Shown: positions 18,972 to 27,850 of the stretch, one piece after another | Layout: the number at the start of each line of letters is the position of its first letter | Numbering within the stretch: the stretch's first letter is position 1 | DNA from: Actinospineispora acaciae DSM 45401 | GTDB taxonomy: Bacteria > Actinomycetota > Actinomycetes > Mycobacteriales > Pseudonocardiaceae | DNA length: 64,000 nt | Assembly (NCBI RefSeq): GCF_000620785.1 | Contig: NZ_JIAI01000012.1 | Span: 1-64,000, forward strand | Reading direction: 5' to 3' | Position numbers and translations under genes: made by a program | Notes under the pieces: model-generated | Database searches by the model: none | The model's input: only the letters and a program-made list of their open reading frames with translations | Told to the model about the DNA's origin: nothing

Positions 18972-20005
18972 GCCCGGGTGGCGCCACCGTCGCGGTCGCG
19001 GTCGTGGTGGCCGCGCTCACGGGTTGCGCCGCCGGGCCGGGCTCGGGGTCGGCGGCGGGGGAGTCCACCGACAGCCCGCTGGGCACCCGGCTGGTCCGTG
19101 AGGTGAGCGGCTCCGAGGCGTTCGGCCACCTGCGGGCGCTGCAGCGCATCGCGGACCGGAACAACGGCAACCGCGCGTCCCCCGGCCCCGGCTACGACGC
19201 CAGCGTGGACTACGTGGCGGGCGTGCTGCGGGCCGCCGGCTACGACGTGAGCATGCCCACCTACTCGCGCGGGCGCGGCCGTGACGGCGACGACAGTGCC
19301 GGGACGACGCTGCGCAGCGTGATCGCGCAGACCCGGACCGGGAGTCCCCGGCAGGTCGTGATGGCCGGCGCGCACCTGGACTCGGTGCCGAAGGGGCCGG
19401 GCATCAACGACAACGGCACCGGGGTGGCCGCGCTGCTGGAGCTGGCCACCCGGCTGGGCGGCTCGCCGCAGGTGCGCAACGCCGTGCGGTTCGCGTTCTG
19501 GGGCTCCGAGGAGGACGACCTGCAGGGGTCGACGTCCTACGTGGACGGCCTGGACAGCACCGGGCGGCGGAGCATCCAGCTGTACCTCAACCTGGACATG
19601 CTCGGCTCGCCGAACGCCGGCTACTTCGTGCAGGGCGGGCGCGGGCGCGGCGATGCGCGGTCCGGGCCGCCCGGCTCGGAGCGGGTCGGCCGGGTGCTGA
19701 CCGACCAGTTCGCCGCGCTCGGCGTGACCACCGAGACCGTCGACTTCGACGGCGGGTCGGACTACGCGGCGTTCCTGGACGCCGAGATCCCGACCGGCGG
19801 CCTGCTCGCCGGCGCCGACGACCGCAAGACCGAGGCGCAGGCGCGCGGCTGGGGCGGTGCGGCCGGGCAGCCGTTCGACGCCTGTTACCACTCCGGCTGC
19901 GACCGGATCGACAACGTGGACCCGGTGGTGTTCGACAGGTACGTCGACGCGGTCGCGGGGGCGATGGGCTACTTCGCCGGAGCCGGGCTGCCGCCAAGTA
20001 ACTAA
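18950..20005 (+). CDS. M28-family metallopeptidase, lipoprotein
   Basis: 351 aa from GTG 18950, chosen because it gives a perfect lipoprotein signal: a basic start (ARGRR), a Val/Ala core and lipobox LTGC at about residues 23-26. The start overlaps the HNH gene and has GGGAG upstream. The di-zinc aminopeptidase motifs are present: GAHLDSVPKGPGINDNGTG (His/Asp ligands), WGSEEDDLQGS (Glu pair), LNLDMLGSP (Asp) and CYHSGCDRIDN (late His). It should be an extracytoplasmic, membrane-anchored aminopeptidase resembling the Streptomyces griseus enzyme. It is the first gene inside the segment that interrupts the conserved backbone. Confidence 0.92.
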   Translation: MARGRRLSPGGATVAVAVVVAALTGCAAGPGSGSAAGESTDSPLGTRLVREVSGSEAFGHLRALQRIADRNNGNRASPGPGYDASVDYVAGVLRAAGYDVSMPTYSRGRGRDGDDSAGTTLRSVIAQTRTGSPRQVVMAGAHLDSVPKGPGINDNGTGVAALLELATRLGGSPQVRNAVRFAFWGSEEDDLQGSTSYVDGLDSTGRRSIQLYLNLDMLGSPNAGYFVQGGRGRGDARSGPPGSERVGRVLTDQFAALGVTTETVDFDGGSDYAAFLDAEIPTGGLLAGADDRKTEAQARGWGGAAGQPFDACYHSGCDRIDNVDPVVFDRYVDAVAGAMGYFAGAGLPPSN

Positions 20006-20308
20006 CAGTTGTTCCCCGCGTTGAATTCAATTCAAACTCGGTGGTCAGGCCTCTGCGTGGCGGCCCGCATCGTCAATTTTGACGACGCCGGCATTCCGTA
20101 AGTCCGTCACCTGCTCTGTTCGGGTGGCGATTGATTCTGTCTGGTAACGCATTCGCTGCGATATTTGATTGAGCACATGACCGTTGCTAGCTTTGCTCCA
20201 CGAAAGTGGTAATCCGAACGGCTGGATTTTCCGGATAGGGCTGTGTGGGTGAGGGCGCCCGGAATGTTGTCGGGGCAGGTCGGGCGCCGTAGCGAACGGG
20301 AGTTGCGC
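20006..20308. promoter_or_regulatory. AT-richer upstream region of the kinase-regulator pair, with two palindromes
   Basis: This 303-bp gap is visibly AT-richer than the surroundings. It holds a perfect palindrome TTGAATTCAATTCAA at 20021-20035 and an inverted repeat CGTCAA-TT-TTGACG at 20071-20084. No gene is seen. It probably contains the promoter of the histidine kinase operon. The palindromes are candidate operators or part of the M28 gene terminator. Confidence 0.5.
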
Positions 20309-21817
20309 ATGTGCTCGCTTGCGGTACGTGCCGACCGCGTCCCCGACGGGTCGATGCCACCGAGGCGCTCGGCCGCCCGGCTGGCGCGCGAGCTCACCGT
20401 CGTCGGCCTGGCCTCGGTGGCGGTGGTCACGGTGGCCGGGCTGGAGCCGGTGCGGGCCGCCATCCCGGTGCGGCCGGCCTCGCTGGTCCTCGCGCTGGCG
20501 ACCGCCGCGTTCGCGGCGATGGGCTCGATCCTGGCCGCGCTGGTCGGACGGCTCACCCACGACCACCGGCTGACCTGCATCAGCAGGGCGCTGGCGCTCT
20601 ACAGCGTGGTCGGCGTGCCGGCCAGCACGATCAGCTCGCTGCTGGCTCCCGGCGACCCGATCGCCGACGCCGCGCGGATGGCCGCGTACGCGGTGATGGT
20701 GGGCCTGCTGCTGATGGCGGTGTGGCCGCCGCTTCGGCTCACCCGCCTGAGCAGCTGGTCCGGGGTCGTGCTCGGGCTGCTGGTGACGGTGGCCGCCGCG
20801 TGGCTGGCCAGCCTCGACCCGGTACGGACGATGGCGATCAGCTCGTTCCCGCCGGCTCGCGTGCTGCTGGGTTGCGGCGGGGTGACCGCCGGCGTGCTGC
20901 TGACGGTCGTGGGGTGGCGGCGGGGCGCGCCGCTGGGGCGGGTGGGCATGGGCGTCGTGGTCACCGCGCTGGCGCACCTGGACCGGGCCGGCGCGGTGGA
21001 GGGCTGGCTCGGCGACCCCGGGCTGGCGTTCTCCGCGCTGCGCCAGCTGGGGGTGGCGCTGACCCTGCTCGGGCTGGCGCAGCTCACCTACCGGTCGCTG
21101 CGCGCGGTGGACGAGAGCTCGACCGAGCACCAGGAGCAGCTGCGCCGGGCGAAGATCGACCTGGACCGGTTCGCCGAGCGGGACCACGAGCTGCGCAACG
21201 GCCTGGCCGGGCTGGCCGGGGCCACCGGCGTGCTGGCCGGGCGGACGCACGGGGACAAGGCCGAGCTGTGTTCGGCGGTCGCCGCCGAGCTGGCCAGGCT
21301 GGACACGCTGCTGTCCGGCGAGCCGCCCCCGGAGGTGACGGCCGTCGACTACCCGCTGCACCCGGTGCTGCGCGACCTGGTGGTGCTGTGGCGGACGAGG
21401 GGGATGGACATCAGGCTGGACGCCGAGCCCGAGCTGTGGGCCAACGGCTGCCCGGAGCGGCTCGCGCAGGTGGTGGCGAACGTGGTGGCCAACTGCGCGC
21501 GGCACGCGCCGGGCAGTCCGGTGCGGGTGCAGGCGCTGCGCCGGGGCGACCGAGTCCGGGTGCGGATCTCGGACTTCGGCCCCGGGCTGCGGGCGCTGTC
21601 CGAGCGGGTGGTGTTCGAGCGGCGGGTCCGGGGCGAGCGGTCGGCCGGGCAGGGGCTGGGGCTGTTCATCAGCCGCAAGCTGCTGGACGAGAACGGCGGC
21701 ACCATCCGGATGCTGCCCAGCCGGCCGGCCCGGCCCGGGTGCACCGTCGTCATCGAGCTGCCGATGGCGGCGTCCGCGATGCCGGCCGTGTCCGAGGCCG
21801 TGTCCGAGGCCGGGTGA
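20309..21817 (+). CDS. Membrane sensor histidine kinase
   Basis: 502 aa from ATG 20309, preceded by CGGGAG; an earlier in-frame start at 20243 adds 22 non-conserved residues. About six or seven membrane helices fill residues 20-265. The phospho-acceptor His293 lies in ERDHELRNGLAGL. The N box is VVANVVANCARHA, G1 DFGPGL and G2 GQGLGLF, so the ATPase domain is complete. With no obvious extracytoplasmic loop it probably senses a membrane or intramembrane signal. The stop overlaps the response regulator GTG (GTGA), so the pair is co-translated. It stands at the head of the glycan locus, which it may control. Confidence 0.92.
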   Translation: MCSLAVRADRVPDGSMPPRRSAARLARELTVVGLASVAVVTVAGLEPVRAAIPVRPASLVLALATAAFAAMGSILAALVGRLTHDHRLTCISRALALYSVVGVPASTISSLLAPGDPIADAARMAAYAVMVGLLLMAVWPPLRLTRLSSWSGVVLGLLVTVAAAWLASLDPVRTMAISSFPPARVLLGCGGVTAGVLLTVVGWRRGAPLGRVGMGVVVTALAHLDRAGAVEGWLGDPGLAFSALRQLGVALTLLGLAQLTYRSLRAVDESSTEHQEQLRRAKIDLDRFAERDHELRNGLAGLAGATGVLAGRTHGDKAELCSAVAAELARLDTLLSGEPPPEVTAVDYPLHPVLRDLVVLWRTRGMDIRLDAEPELWANGCPERLAQVVANVVANCARHAPGSPVRVQALRRGDRVRVRISDFGPGLRALSERVVFERRVRGERSAGQGLGLFISRKLLDENGGTIRMLPSRPARPGCTVVIELPMAASAMPAVSEAVSEAG

Positions 21818-22485
21818 GGGCGGCGGTGGCGTACCCGATCCTGATCATCGACGACCACGAGCTGTTCAGTACCTCGCTGCGGATGGCGCTGCGCGGGCAC
21901 GGCTTCGAGGCGCACCAGGTGCCGGTGCGGGCGATCGCCGAGATCGAGGCGTTCGCGAGCCGGTTCCGGCCGGGGCTGGTGGTGCTGGACCTGGACCTGG
22001 GGCAGGACGCGGACGGCAACTGGGTCAACGGCGTGGACCTGGTCACCACGCTGTGCGCGCGGGGCTGGCAGCCGCTGGTGGTCAGCGGCAGCGTGGACAC
22101 CCCCGGGGTGGCGGCGGCGATCGCGGCCGGGGCGATCGGCTCGGTGCCCAAGTCCAGCTCGTTCGAGAACCTGCTGGAGACGGTGATGGCCGCCGCCGCA
22201 GGCAGGCCGGTGATGTCCGAGGAGGAGCACCGCTGCTGGCTGGCCAGGCACCGGGGGTACGTGGCGGCGGAGCGGGAGCTGGCCCGGCGGCTCGGGCGGC
22301 TCAGCGCCCGCGAGCGGGAGGTGCTGGAGCAGCTCGCCGAGGGGAACCGGGCGGCCGACATCGCGGCGCACTTCGTGGTCTCGATGACGACGGTGCGCAC
22401 CCAGATCCGCGCCATCCTGACCAAGCTGGAGGTGAACTCCCAGCTGGAGGCCGTCGCCCTGGTCCGCCAGGCACCGCGATGGTAG
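21814..22485 (+). CDS. Response regulator, NarL/LuxR type
   Basis: 223 aa. The receiver domain occupies residues 1-125 with acidic pair IIDDHE, phospho-acceptor Asp59 in VVLDLDLG and Lys in VPKSSS. The LuxR-type HTH lies at about 155-215 (LSAREREVLEQLAEGNRAAD, then SMTTVRTQIRAILTKLEV). GTG 21814 overlaps the kinase stop by 4 bases; GTG 21826 is an alternative. It is the cognate partner of the upstream kinase. Targets are not visible; the neighbouring polysaccharide genes are the natural candidates. Confidence 0.94.
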   Translation: MRAAVAYPILIIDDHELFSTSLRMALRGHGFEAHQVPVRAIAEIEAFASRFRPGLVVLDLDLGQDADGNWVNGVDLVTTLCARGWQPLVVSGSVDTPGVAAAIAAGAIGSVPKSSSFENLLETVMAAAAGRPVMSEEEHRCWLARHRGYVAAERELARRLGRLSAREREVLEQLAEGNRAADIAAHFVVSMTTVRTQIRAILTKLEVNSQLEAVALVRQAPRW

Positions 22486-22494
22486 ATCTTGGGT

Positions 22495-23931
22495 GTGACG
22501 CCGCCCGGGACCCAACCGCATGAGCTGACCGCGCTGGAGCAGGCCGAGGCGCTGCGGCGCGGTGAGATCGGCGCGGTCGAGCTGGTCGAGCACGCGCTGC
22601 GGCGGGTGGAGCGGCTGGACCCGGCGCTGGCCGCGTTCGTCACGCTGACCCCGGAGCGCGCGCTGGACGCCGCCAGGGCCGCCGACGCGCGGCTGTCGGG
22701 GCCGGCCGACGGGCTGCCGCCGCTGTTCGGGGTGCCCACCGCGATCAAGGACCTGGCCACCACGGCCGGGGTGCGGACCACGTTCGGCTCGGCGGTGTAT
22801 CGGGAGTTCGTGCCGGACGTGGACGACGACTCCGCGCGGCTGCTGGCCGAGGCCGGCATGATCAGCCTGGGCAAGACGGCGGTGCCGGAGTTCGGGCTGC
22901 CGCCGTACACCGAGCCGGAGGGGCGCGCGGCGACGGTCACGCCGTGGGACACCGGGCGGTTGGCCGGCGGCTCGTCGGGCGGGGCGGGGGCCGCGGTGGC
23001 GAGCGGCATGGTGGCCGCCGCGCACGGCACCGACGGCGGTGGGTCGATCCGGATCCCGGCCTCGGTGTGCGGGCTGGTCGGGCTGAAGACCAGTCGCGGG
23101 CTGGTGTCCCGTGGCCCGGCCGGCGGCGACCCGCTGGGGCTGTCGGTGTCCGGGCCGCTGGCGCGCACGGTGGCCGACGCCGCCGCGATGCTGGATGCGC
23201 TGGCCGTGCCGGTGCTCGGCGAGCCGTACTCGCGGCCGGTCGCGGACGGCGTGAGCTTCCTGGCGGCGGCGCGGCGGGCCGATCCCGGCCCGCTGCGGAT
23301 CGGCCGCTTCGCGGAGCCGCCGTTGCCCGGGGTGTCGCTGGATCCGGCCTGCCTGGCGGCGTACCAGAAGGCCAGCGTGCTGCTCGCCGAGCTGGGGCAC
23401 GAGGTGGTCGAGTTCGAGCCGGAGTTCGACGACGGCATCGTGGCGGTGTTCGAGACGCTGTGGGCGGTGCTCGCGCACGCCCACCCGGTGCCGCCGGCGG
23501 CCGAGGGCGCGCTGCTGCCGCTGACCCGGTGGTGGCGCGAGCGCGGGTCGGCGGTCGGCGGCCCGGAGTTCCTGGCCGCCGCGCAGGCCGCGCGCAACGC
23601 CTCCCGGCGGATCATCGCCGCGCACGCCGAGTTCGACGTGGTGCTCACCCCGACGCTGGCCCAGCCGCCGCGCCCGGTCGGCTGGTTCACCGCCGACGGA
23701 CCGGAGGACGACTACCGCCGCCAGCGGGAGTTCACCCCGTTCACCTCCGTCTACAACATCACCGGCCAGCCCGCGCTGAGCCTGCCGCTGGGCTGGACGG
23801 AGGACTCCCCGGCGCTGCCGGTCGGCGTGCAGTTGGTCGGCGTCCCCGGCGCGGACGCCCTGCTCCTCGAACTGGCCGCCGCCCTGGAGTCCGCCGCCCC
23901 GTGGTCGGACCGCCGCCCGCCGGCCTGGTAG
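22495..23931 (+). CDS. Amidase signature family enzyme
   Basis: 478 aa. The Ser-cisSer-Lys triad can be placed: Lys85 in TAIKDLA, cis-Ser160 in LAGGSSGGAGAA and nucleophile Ser184 in GGGSIRIPAS, with spacing as in GatA. No signal peptide, so it acts in the cytoplasm on an unknown amide. The Gat operon context is absent, so it is probably a general amidase and not GatA. The start is GTG 22495 or TTG 22489; neither has a good ribosome site. It lies only 9 bases after the response regulator, and its 3' end meets the convergent glycosylphosphotransferase gene. Confidence 0.9.
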   Translation: MTPPGTQPHELTALEQAEALRRGEIGAVELVEHALRRVERLDPALAAFVTLTPERALDAARAADARLSGPADGLPPLFGVPTAIKDLATTAGVRTTFGSAVYREFVPDVDDDSARLLAEAGMISLGKTAVPEFGLPPYTEPEGRAATVTPWDTGRLAGGSSGGAGAAVASGMVAAAHGTDGGGSIRIPASVCGLVGLKTSRGLVSRGPAGGDPLGLSVSGPLARTVADAAAMLDALAVPVLGEPYSRPVADGVSFLAAARRADPGPLRIGRFAEPPLPGVSLDPACLAAYQKASVLLAELGHEVVEFEPEFDDGIVAVFETLWAVLAHAHPVPPAAEGALLPLTRWWRERGSAVGGPEFLAAAQAARNASRRIIAAHAEFDVVLTPTLAQPPRPVGWFTADGPEDDYRRQREFTPFTSVYNITGQPALSLPLGWTEDSPALPVGVQLVGVPGADALLLELAAALESAAPWSDRRPPAW

Positions 23932-23935
23932 GCCG

Positions 23936-25408
23936 TCAGTACGCGCCGTTGCCGCGCACGACGGCGCCGATGGTCTTGGAGAGGATCACGGCGTCCAGGG
24001 CGAGGGTCCAGTTCTCGACGTAGCGCAGGTCCAGGCGGACGGACTGCTCCCAGGACAGGTCGCTGCGGCCGCTGACCTGCCACAGCCCGGTCAGGCCCGG
24101 CCTGACCAGCAGCCGGCGCCAGGCGTCGCGGGAGTAGCGGTTGACCTCTTCGGGCAGCGGCGGGCGGGGGCCGACCAGGGACATCGAGCCGGTGAGGACG
24201 TTGACCAGCTGCGGCAGCTCGTCCAGCGAGTAGCGGCGCAGTACCCGGCCGACCCTGGTGCAGCGGGGGTCGGACCGGAGCTTGAACAGGGGGCCGTGGG
24301 CGTCGTTGGTCAGGCCGGCCTTGTGGCGTTCGGCGTCCGGGCGCATCGAGCGGAACTTGATGATCCGGAAGTGGGCGCCGTGCCGGCCGACCCTGGTCTG
24401 GCGGAAGAACACCGGGCCGCCGTCCAGCTTGACCGCGCAGGCGATGGCGGCCAGCAGCGGGGCGAGCGCGAGCAGCAGCAGGGCGGCGCCGAGGCGGTCG
24501 GCGGCGGTCTTGACGAACCACGGGACGCCGGCGAAGTCGGGGGCGGTCAGGCGCAGCAGCGGCAGCCCGTCCACCGGCGTGACGTGCAGGCGGGGGCCGG
24601 CTACCTCCATCAGGCCGGGGTCCACCACCAGCTCGGCGCCGGTGCCTTCGATGTCCCAGGCCAGCTGGTGCAGCCGCCGCGAGGAGAACCCCGGCGCCGG
24701 CGCGATCGAGAGCACCCGGAAGCGGCGCTCGCGCAGCACGGCGACCGCCGAGTCGAGGTCGCCGAGCACCGGGACGCCGAGCACCTCGTCGGTGCCCGCC
24801 CGGCCCAGCCCGGTGGGGGTGCACACGGCGGCCACCGTCCAGCCGGTGTTGCGGTCGCGGCGGGTGCGCCGGATCAGGTCGGCCACCGCGCGCTCCGCGC
24901 CGACCGCCAGCACGGTGTGGGTGCACAGCCCGCGCGAGCGCCGCCGCCGCAGCCGCCCGCGCAGCGCCATCCGTCCCAGCGCGGCGAACAACCCGGCCAT
25001 CGGGATCACGCCGAACACCCACGGCCGGAACTCGGGCATCTGCAGCGCCAGCCCGAGCAGCGCCATCGCCACCGTGGCGGTGGCCATCGCGCGGATGAGC
25101 CGGCTGAACTCCTCCGGGCCGTGGCCGAGCACCCTGGGGTCCCAGGCGCGGGTGGCGGCCAGGCAGGCCATCAGGCCGAGCACCGCCGCCGCGGCCAGCA
25201 GCGTGGAGACGTACGGCTTGGACGGCGTCTGGCCCCACCAGTCCCGCAGCAGCACCGAGGCCAGCACGGCCGCCAGGTCCGAGACCATCACCGCGCGGCC
25301 CAGCCGCACCTCCCAGCGCGCGAGCACGGCGGTCGGGCTGGCGTACCCGGCGCCGCCGACCCGGGGCGGGTCCGACGGCGCGAGCACGTCCGAGCTGTGT
25401 GGAGACAC
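23936..25408 (-). CDS. Polyprenyl glycosylphosphotransferase (WbaP/WcaJ-like initiating enzyme)
   Basis: 490 aa. Four to five N-terminal membrane helices (about 35-160), a CoA-binding-like middle domain (165-270), then a membrane helix and the bacterial sugar transferase domain (about 290-490). Conserved catalytic stretches are KFRSMRPDAE, DELPQLVNVLTGSMSLVGPR, VRPGLTGLWQVSGRS and DLRYVENWTLALD. It transfers a sugar-1-phosphate from a nucleotide sugar to undecaprenyl phosphate and so starts repeat-unit assembly. Start GTG 25408. It is divergent from the GT4 gene, separated by 88 bases that must hold both promoters. It runs opposite to the rest of the cluster. Confidence 0.95.
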   Translation of the reverse strand: MSPHSSDVLAPSDPPRVGGAGYASPTAVLARWEVRLGRAVMVSDLAAVLASVLLRDWWGQTPSKPYVSTLLAAAAVLGLMACLAATRAWDPRVLGHGPEEFSRLIRAMATATVAMALLGLALQMPEFRPWVFGVIPMAGLFAALGRMALRGRLRRRRSRGLCTHTVLAVGAERAVADLIRRTRRDRNTGWTVAAVCTPTGLGRAGTDEVLGVPVLGDLDSAVAVLRERRFRVLSIAPAPGFSSRRLHQLAWDIEGTGAELVVDPGLMEVAGPRLHVTPVDGLPLLRLTAPDFAGVPWFVKTAADRLGAALLLLALAPLLAAIACAVKLDGGPVFFRQTRVGRHGAHFRIIKFRSMRPDAERHKAGLTNDAHGPLFKLRSDPRCTRVGRVLRRYSLDELPQLVNVLTGSMSLVGPRPPLPEEVNRYSRDAWRRLLVRPGLTGLWQVSGRSDLSWEQSVRLDLRYVENWTLALDAVILSKTIGAVVRGNGAY

Positions 25409-25496
25409 GGCGAGAAGGGTCGGACAGGCCGGCGCCCGGCCACATCGTCAGAACTGCCGATGTGGACGGACCGGCACACTGGGCAGGCTTGCCCTG

Positions 25497-26636
25497 ATGT
25501 CGGAGCTGTGCGCGGTCCGGGTCCTGCACGTCACGCAGTCCACCGGCGGGGGCGTGCGGCGCTACCTCCTGGACGCCTGCGCCGACCAGCTCGGGCGCGG
25601 CTGGTGCGTGGCGGTGGCCTGCCCCGACGACGGCCCGCTGGCCGCCGAGCTGCACGAGCTCGGCGTGCCCCGGCTGGGCTGGCGGGCGCGGCGCGCGCCG
25701 GGGCCGTCCACGCTGCGCGAGGTGGTGGAGCTGCGCGGCATCGTCGAGCGGGTCGGGCCGGACGTGGTGCACCTGCATTCGTCCAAGGCGGGGCTGGCCG
25801 GGCGGCTGGCGGTGCGCGGCCGGCTGCCCACGATCTTCCAGCCGCACGGCTGGTCCTGGCTGGCGGTGACCGGGGCCACCCGCTGGCTGAGCCTGCGGTG
25901 GGAGCGGCTGGCGGTGCGGTGGGCCAGCGTGCTGGTCTGCGTCGGCGACGACGAGGCGGGGCTGGGGCGCGAGCTGGGGGTGGTGGGCTGGTCGCGGGTG
26001 GTGCGCAACGGCATCGACCTGACCCGGTACCGGCCGGCCAGCCAGGCGGCCAGGCGCGCCGCCCGGCGCTGGCTGGGGGTGCCCGAGGACGTCGGGCTGG
26101 TCGTCTGCGCGGGGCGTCTGACCAGGCAGAAGGGGCAGGATCTGCTGGTCGAGGGGTGGCCGGGGGTGCTGGCACGGTGCCCGGACGCGCTGCTGGCCTG
26201 CGTGGGCGGGGGCGAGCTGCTACACGAGCTGCGGGCCGGCGCGCCCGACCGGGTGCGGTTCGTGCCGGCCGTCGCCGACCTGCGGCCCTGGTTCGCCGCG
26301 GCGGACCTGGTGGCGGTGCCGTCGCGGTGGGAGGGGCTGCCGCTGACCGCGCTGGAGGCCGCCGCGATGGGCCGGCCGGTGGTCGGGTTCGCCGTCCCGG
26401 GGCTCATCGAGGTGGTGACGCCGGCGGTGGGTGCCCTGGTGCCGCCCGGTGACCTCGGCGCGCTCGCCGAGGCCATCGCGCGGCGGCTGCTGGACCCGGA
26501 GCTGGCGCGCGGGGAGGGCGCGGCGGCCGGCGAGTGGGCCACCGGGTTCGACCAGCGGGTGACGCTGGACCGGCTGGCCTCGGTCACGCTCGCGGTGGCC
26601 TCCGAGCATCGCCGGCTGCCGGTTCGTCAGTCCTGA
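25497..26636 (+). CDS. Glycosyltransferase family 4
   Basis: 379 aa from ATG 25497; the frame is open far upstream but antisense to the divergent gene there. The GT-B fold is shown by VLHVTQSTGGGVRRYLLD at the N terminus, the linker RNGIDLTRY, CAGRLTRQKGQDLL, and the EX7E motif in PSRWEGLPLTALEAAAMGRP. It is expected to add a sugar to a lipid-linked intermediate at the inner membrane face. It heads the long rightward operon of the exopolysaccharide locus. Confidence 0.92.
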   Translation: MSELCAVRVLHVTQSTGGGVRRYLLDACADQLGRGWCVAVACPDDGPLAAELHELGVPRLGWRARRAPGPSTLREVVELRGIVERVGPDVVHLHSSKAGLAGRLAVRGRLPTIFQPHGWSWLAVTGATRWLSLRWERLAVRWASVLVCVGDDEAGLGRELGVVGWSRVVRNGIDLTRYRPASQAARRAARRWLGVPEDVGLVVCAGRLTRQKGQDLLVEGWPGVLARCPDALLACVGGGELLHELRAGAPDRVRFVPAVADLRPWFAAADLVAVPSRWEGLPLTALEAAAMGRPVVGFAVPGLIEVVTPAVGALVPPGDLGALAEAIARRLLDPELARGEGAAAGEWATGFDQRVTLDRLASVTLAVASEHRRLPVRQS

Positions 26637-26674
26637 CGATGTCTCCGGGCGGCGCCTCGGGAGAACCTGCTCGC

Positions 26675-27850
26675 ATGTCCGTGCCGGTCGTTCACCTCGT
26701 CGTCGGCACCCGGCCGGAGGCGATCAAGATGGCCCCGTTGGCCATCGAGCTGCGCCGCGCCGGGCTGCTGCGGCCGGTGCTGGTGGCGACCGGGCAGCAC
26801 CCCGCGATGGTGGGCCAGGCGCTGGCCGCGTTCGGGTACGTGCCGGACGCGGTGTGCCGGCTGGAGCGGGCGAGCGGGGAGCAGGCCGAGCTGGTCGCGC
26901 AGCTCGCCCCGAAGCTGGACACCGTGCTCGCTCGGGGGTCGGCGGCCGTGGTGGCGCAGGGGGACACGACGTCCGCGCTGGTGGGCGGCCTGGTGGCGTT
27001 CTGGCGCCGGCTGCCGCTGGTGCACCTGGAGGCCGGGCTGCGCTCCGGTGACCTGGCGGCGCCGTTCCCCGAGGAGGCGAACCGGCGGCTGCTCGGCGTG
27101 CTGGCCGACCTGCACCTGGCGCCCACCCGCCGGGCGGTGCGCGCACTGCTCGCCGAGGGCGTCCCGGCGGAGCGGATCATGCTGGTGGGCAACACGGTGG
27201 TGGACGCCGCGCTGCGGGTCGCGGCCGGGGCCCGTCCGCCGCGCGACCCCCGGCTGGTCGAGGTGGACCGCGAGGTGGGCGCCGGGCGGGCCAGGTTGAT
27301 GCTGGTCACCGCGCACCGCAGGGAGTCCTGGGGGCCGCCGCTGGACCGGATCCTGGCCGCGGTGGACGCCATCGTCCGGGCGCGGGGGGACGTGCGGTGC
27401 GTGCTGCCCGCGCACCCGAACCCGGCGGTGCGCGAGCAGGTGGAGCGGGCGTTGGCGGGGACGCCGCGCACCGTCGTGACCGATCCGCTGCCGTATCCCG
27501 AGCTGTGCTACCAGCTCGCCCGCGCCGCGCTGGTGCTCAGCGACTCCGGCGGGATCCAGGAGGAGGCGCCGTCGTTCGGCGTGCCGGTGCTGGTGCTGCG
27601 CGAGGTGACCGAGCGGATGGAGGCGGTGCAGGCCGGCTGGGCGCGGCTGGTCGGGTCGGACACCGACCGGCTGGTCGCCGAGGCGCTGGGCGTGCTGGAC
27701 GGTGCCACCCGGCGGCCCGCCGCCGGGAACCCGTTCGGGGACGGCCGGGCCGGCGCGCGGGGTGCGCAGGCGATCGCCGCGCTGCTCGGGCTGGCGCCCG
27801 CGCCGGAGCTGTTCGAGCCGGACCGTCCCGTGATGAGCACCGCGTCGTGA
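26675..27850 (+). CDS. wecB: UDP-N-acetylglucosamine 2-epimerase (non-hydrolysing)
   Basis: 391 aa. The family motifs are complete: GTRPEAIKMAPL at the start, QGDTTSALVGG, HLEAGLRSGD, VTAHRRESWG and LSDSGGIQEEAPSFG. It interconverts UDP-GlcNAc and UDP-ManNAc, so the glycan may contain ManNAc or a derivative. No wecC-like dehydrogenase is seen nearby. ATG 26675 is preferred because GGGAG lies 12 bases upstream and it gives the canonical N terminus; ATG 26639 is an alternative. The stop overlaps the next gene by 4 bases. Confidence 0.95.
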   Translation: MSVPVVHLVVGTRPEAIKMAPLAIELRRAGLLRPVLVATGQHPAMVGQALAAFGYVPDAVCRLERASGEQAELVAQLAPKLDTVLARGSAAVVAQGDTTSALVGGLVAFWRRLPLVHLEAGLRSGDLAAPFPEEANRRLLGVLADLHLAPTRRAVRALLAEGVPAERIMLVGNTVVDAALRVAAGARPPRDPRLVEVDREVGAGRARLMLVTAHRRESWGPPLDRILAAVDAIVRARGDVRCVLPAHPNPAVREQVERALAGTPRTVVTDPLPYPELCYQLARAALVLSDSGGIQEEAPSFGVPVLVLREVTERMEAVQAGWARLVGSDTDRLVAEALGVLDGATRRPAAGNPFGDGRAGARGAQAIAALLGLAPAPELFEPDRPVMSTAS

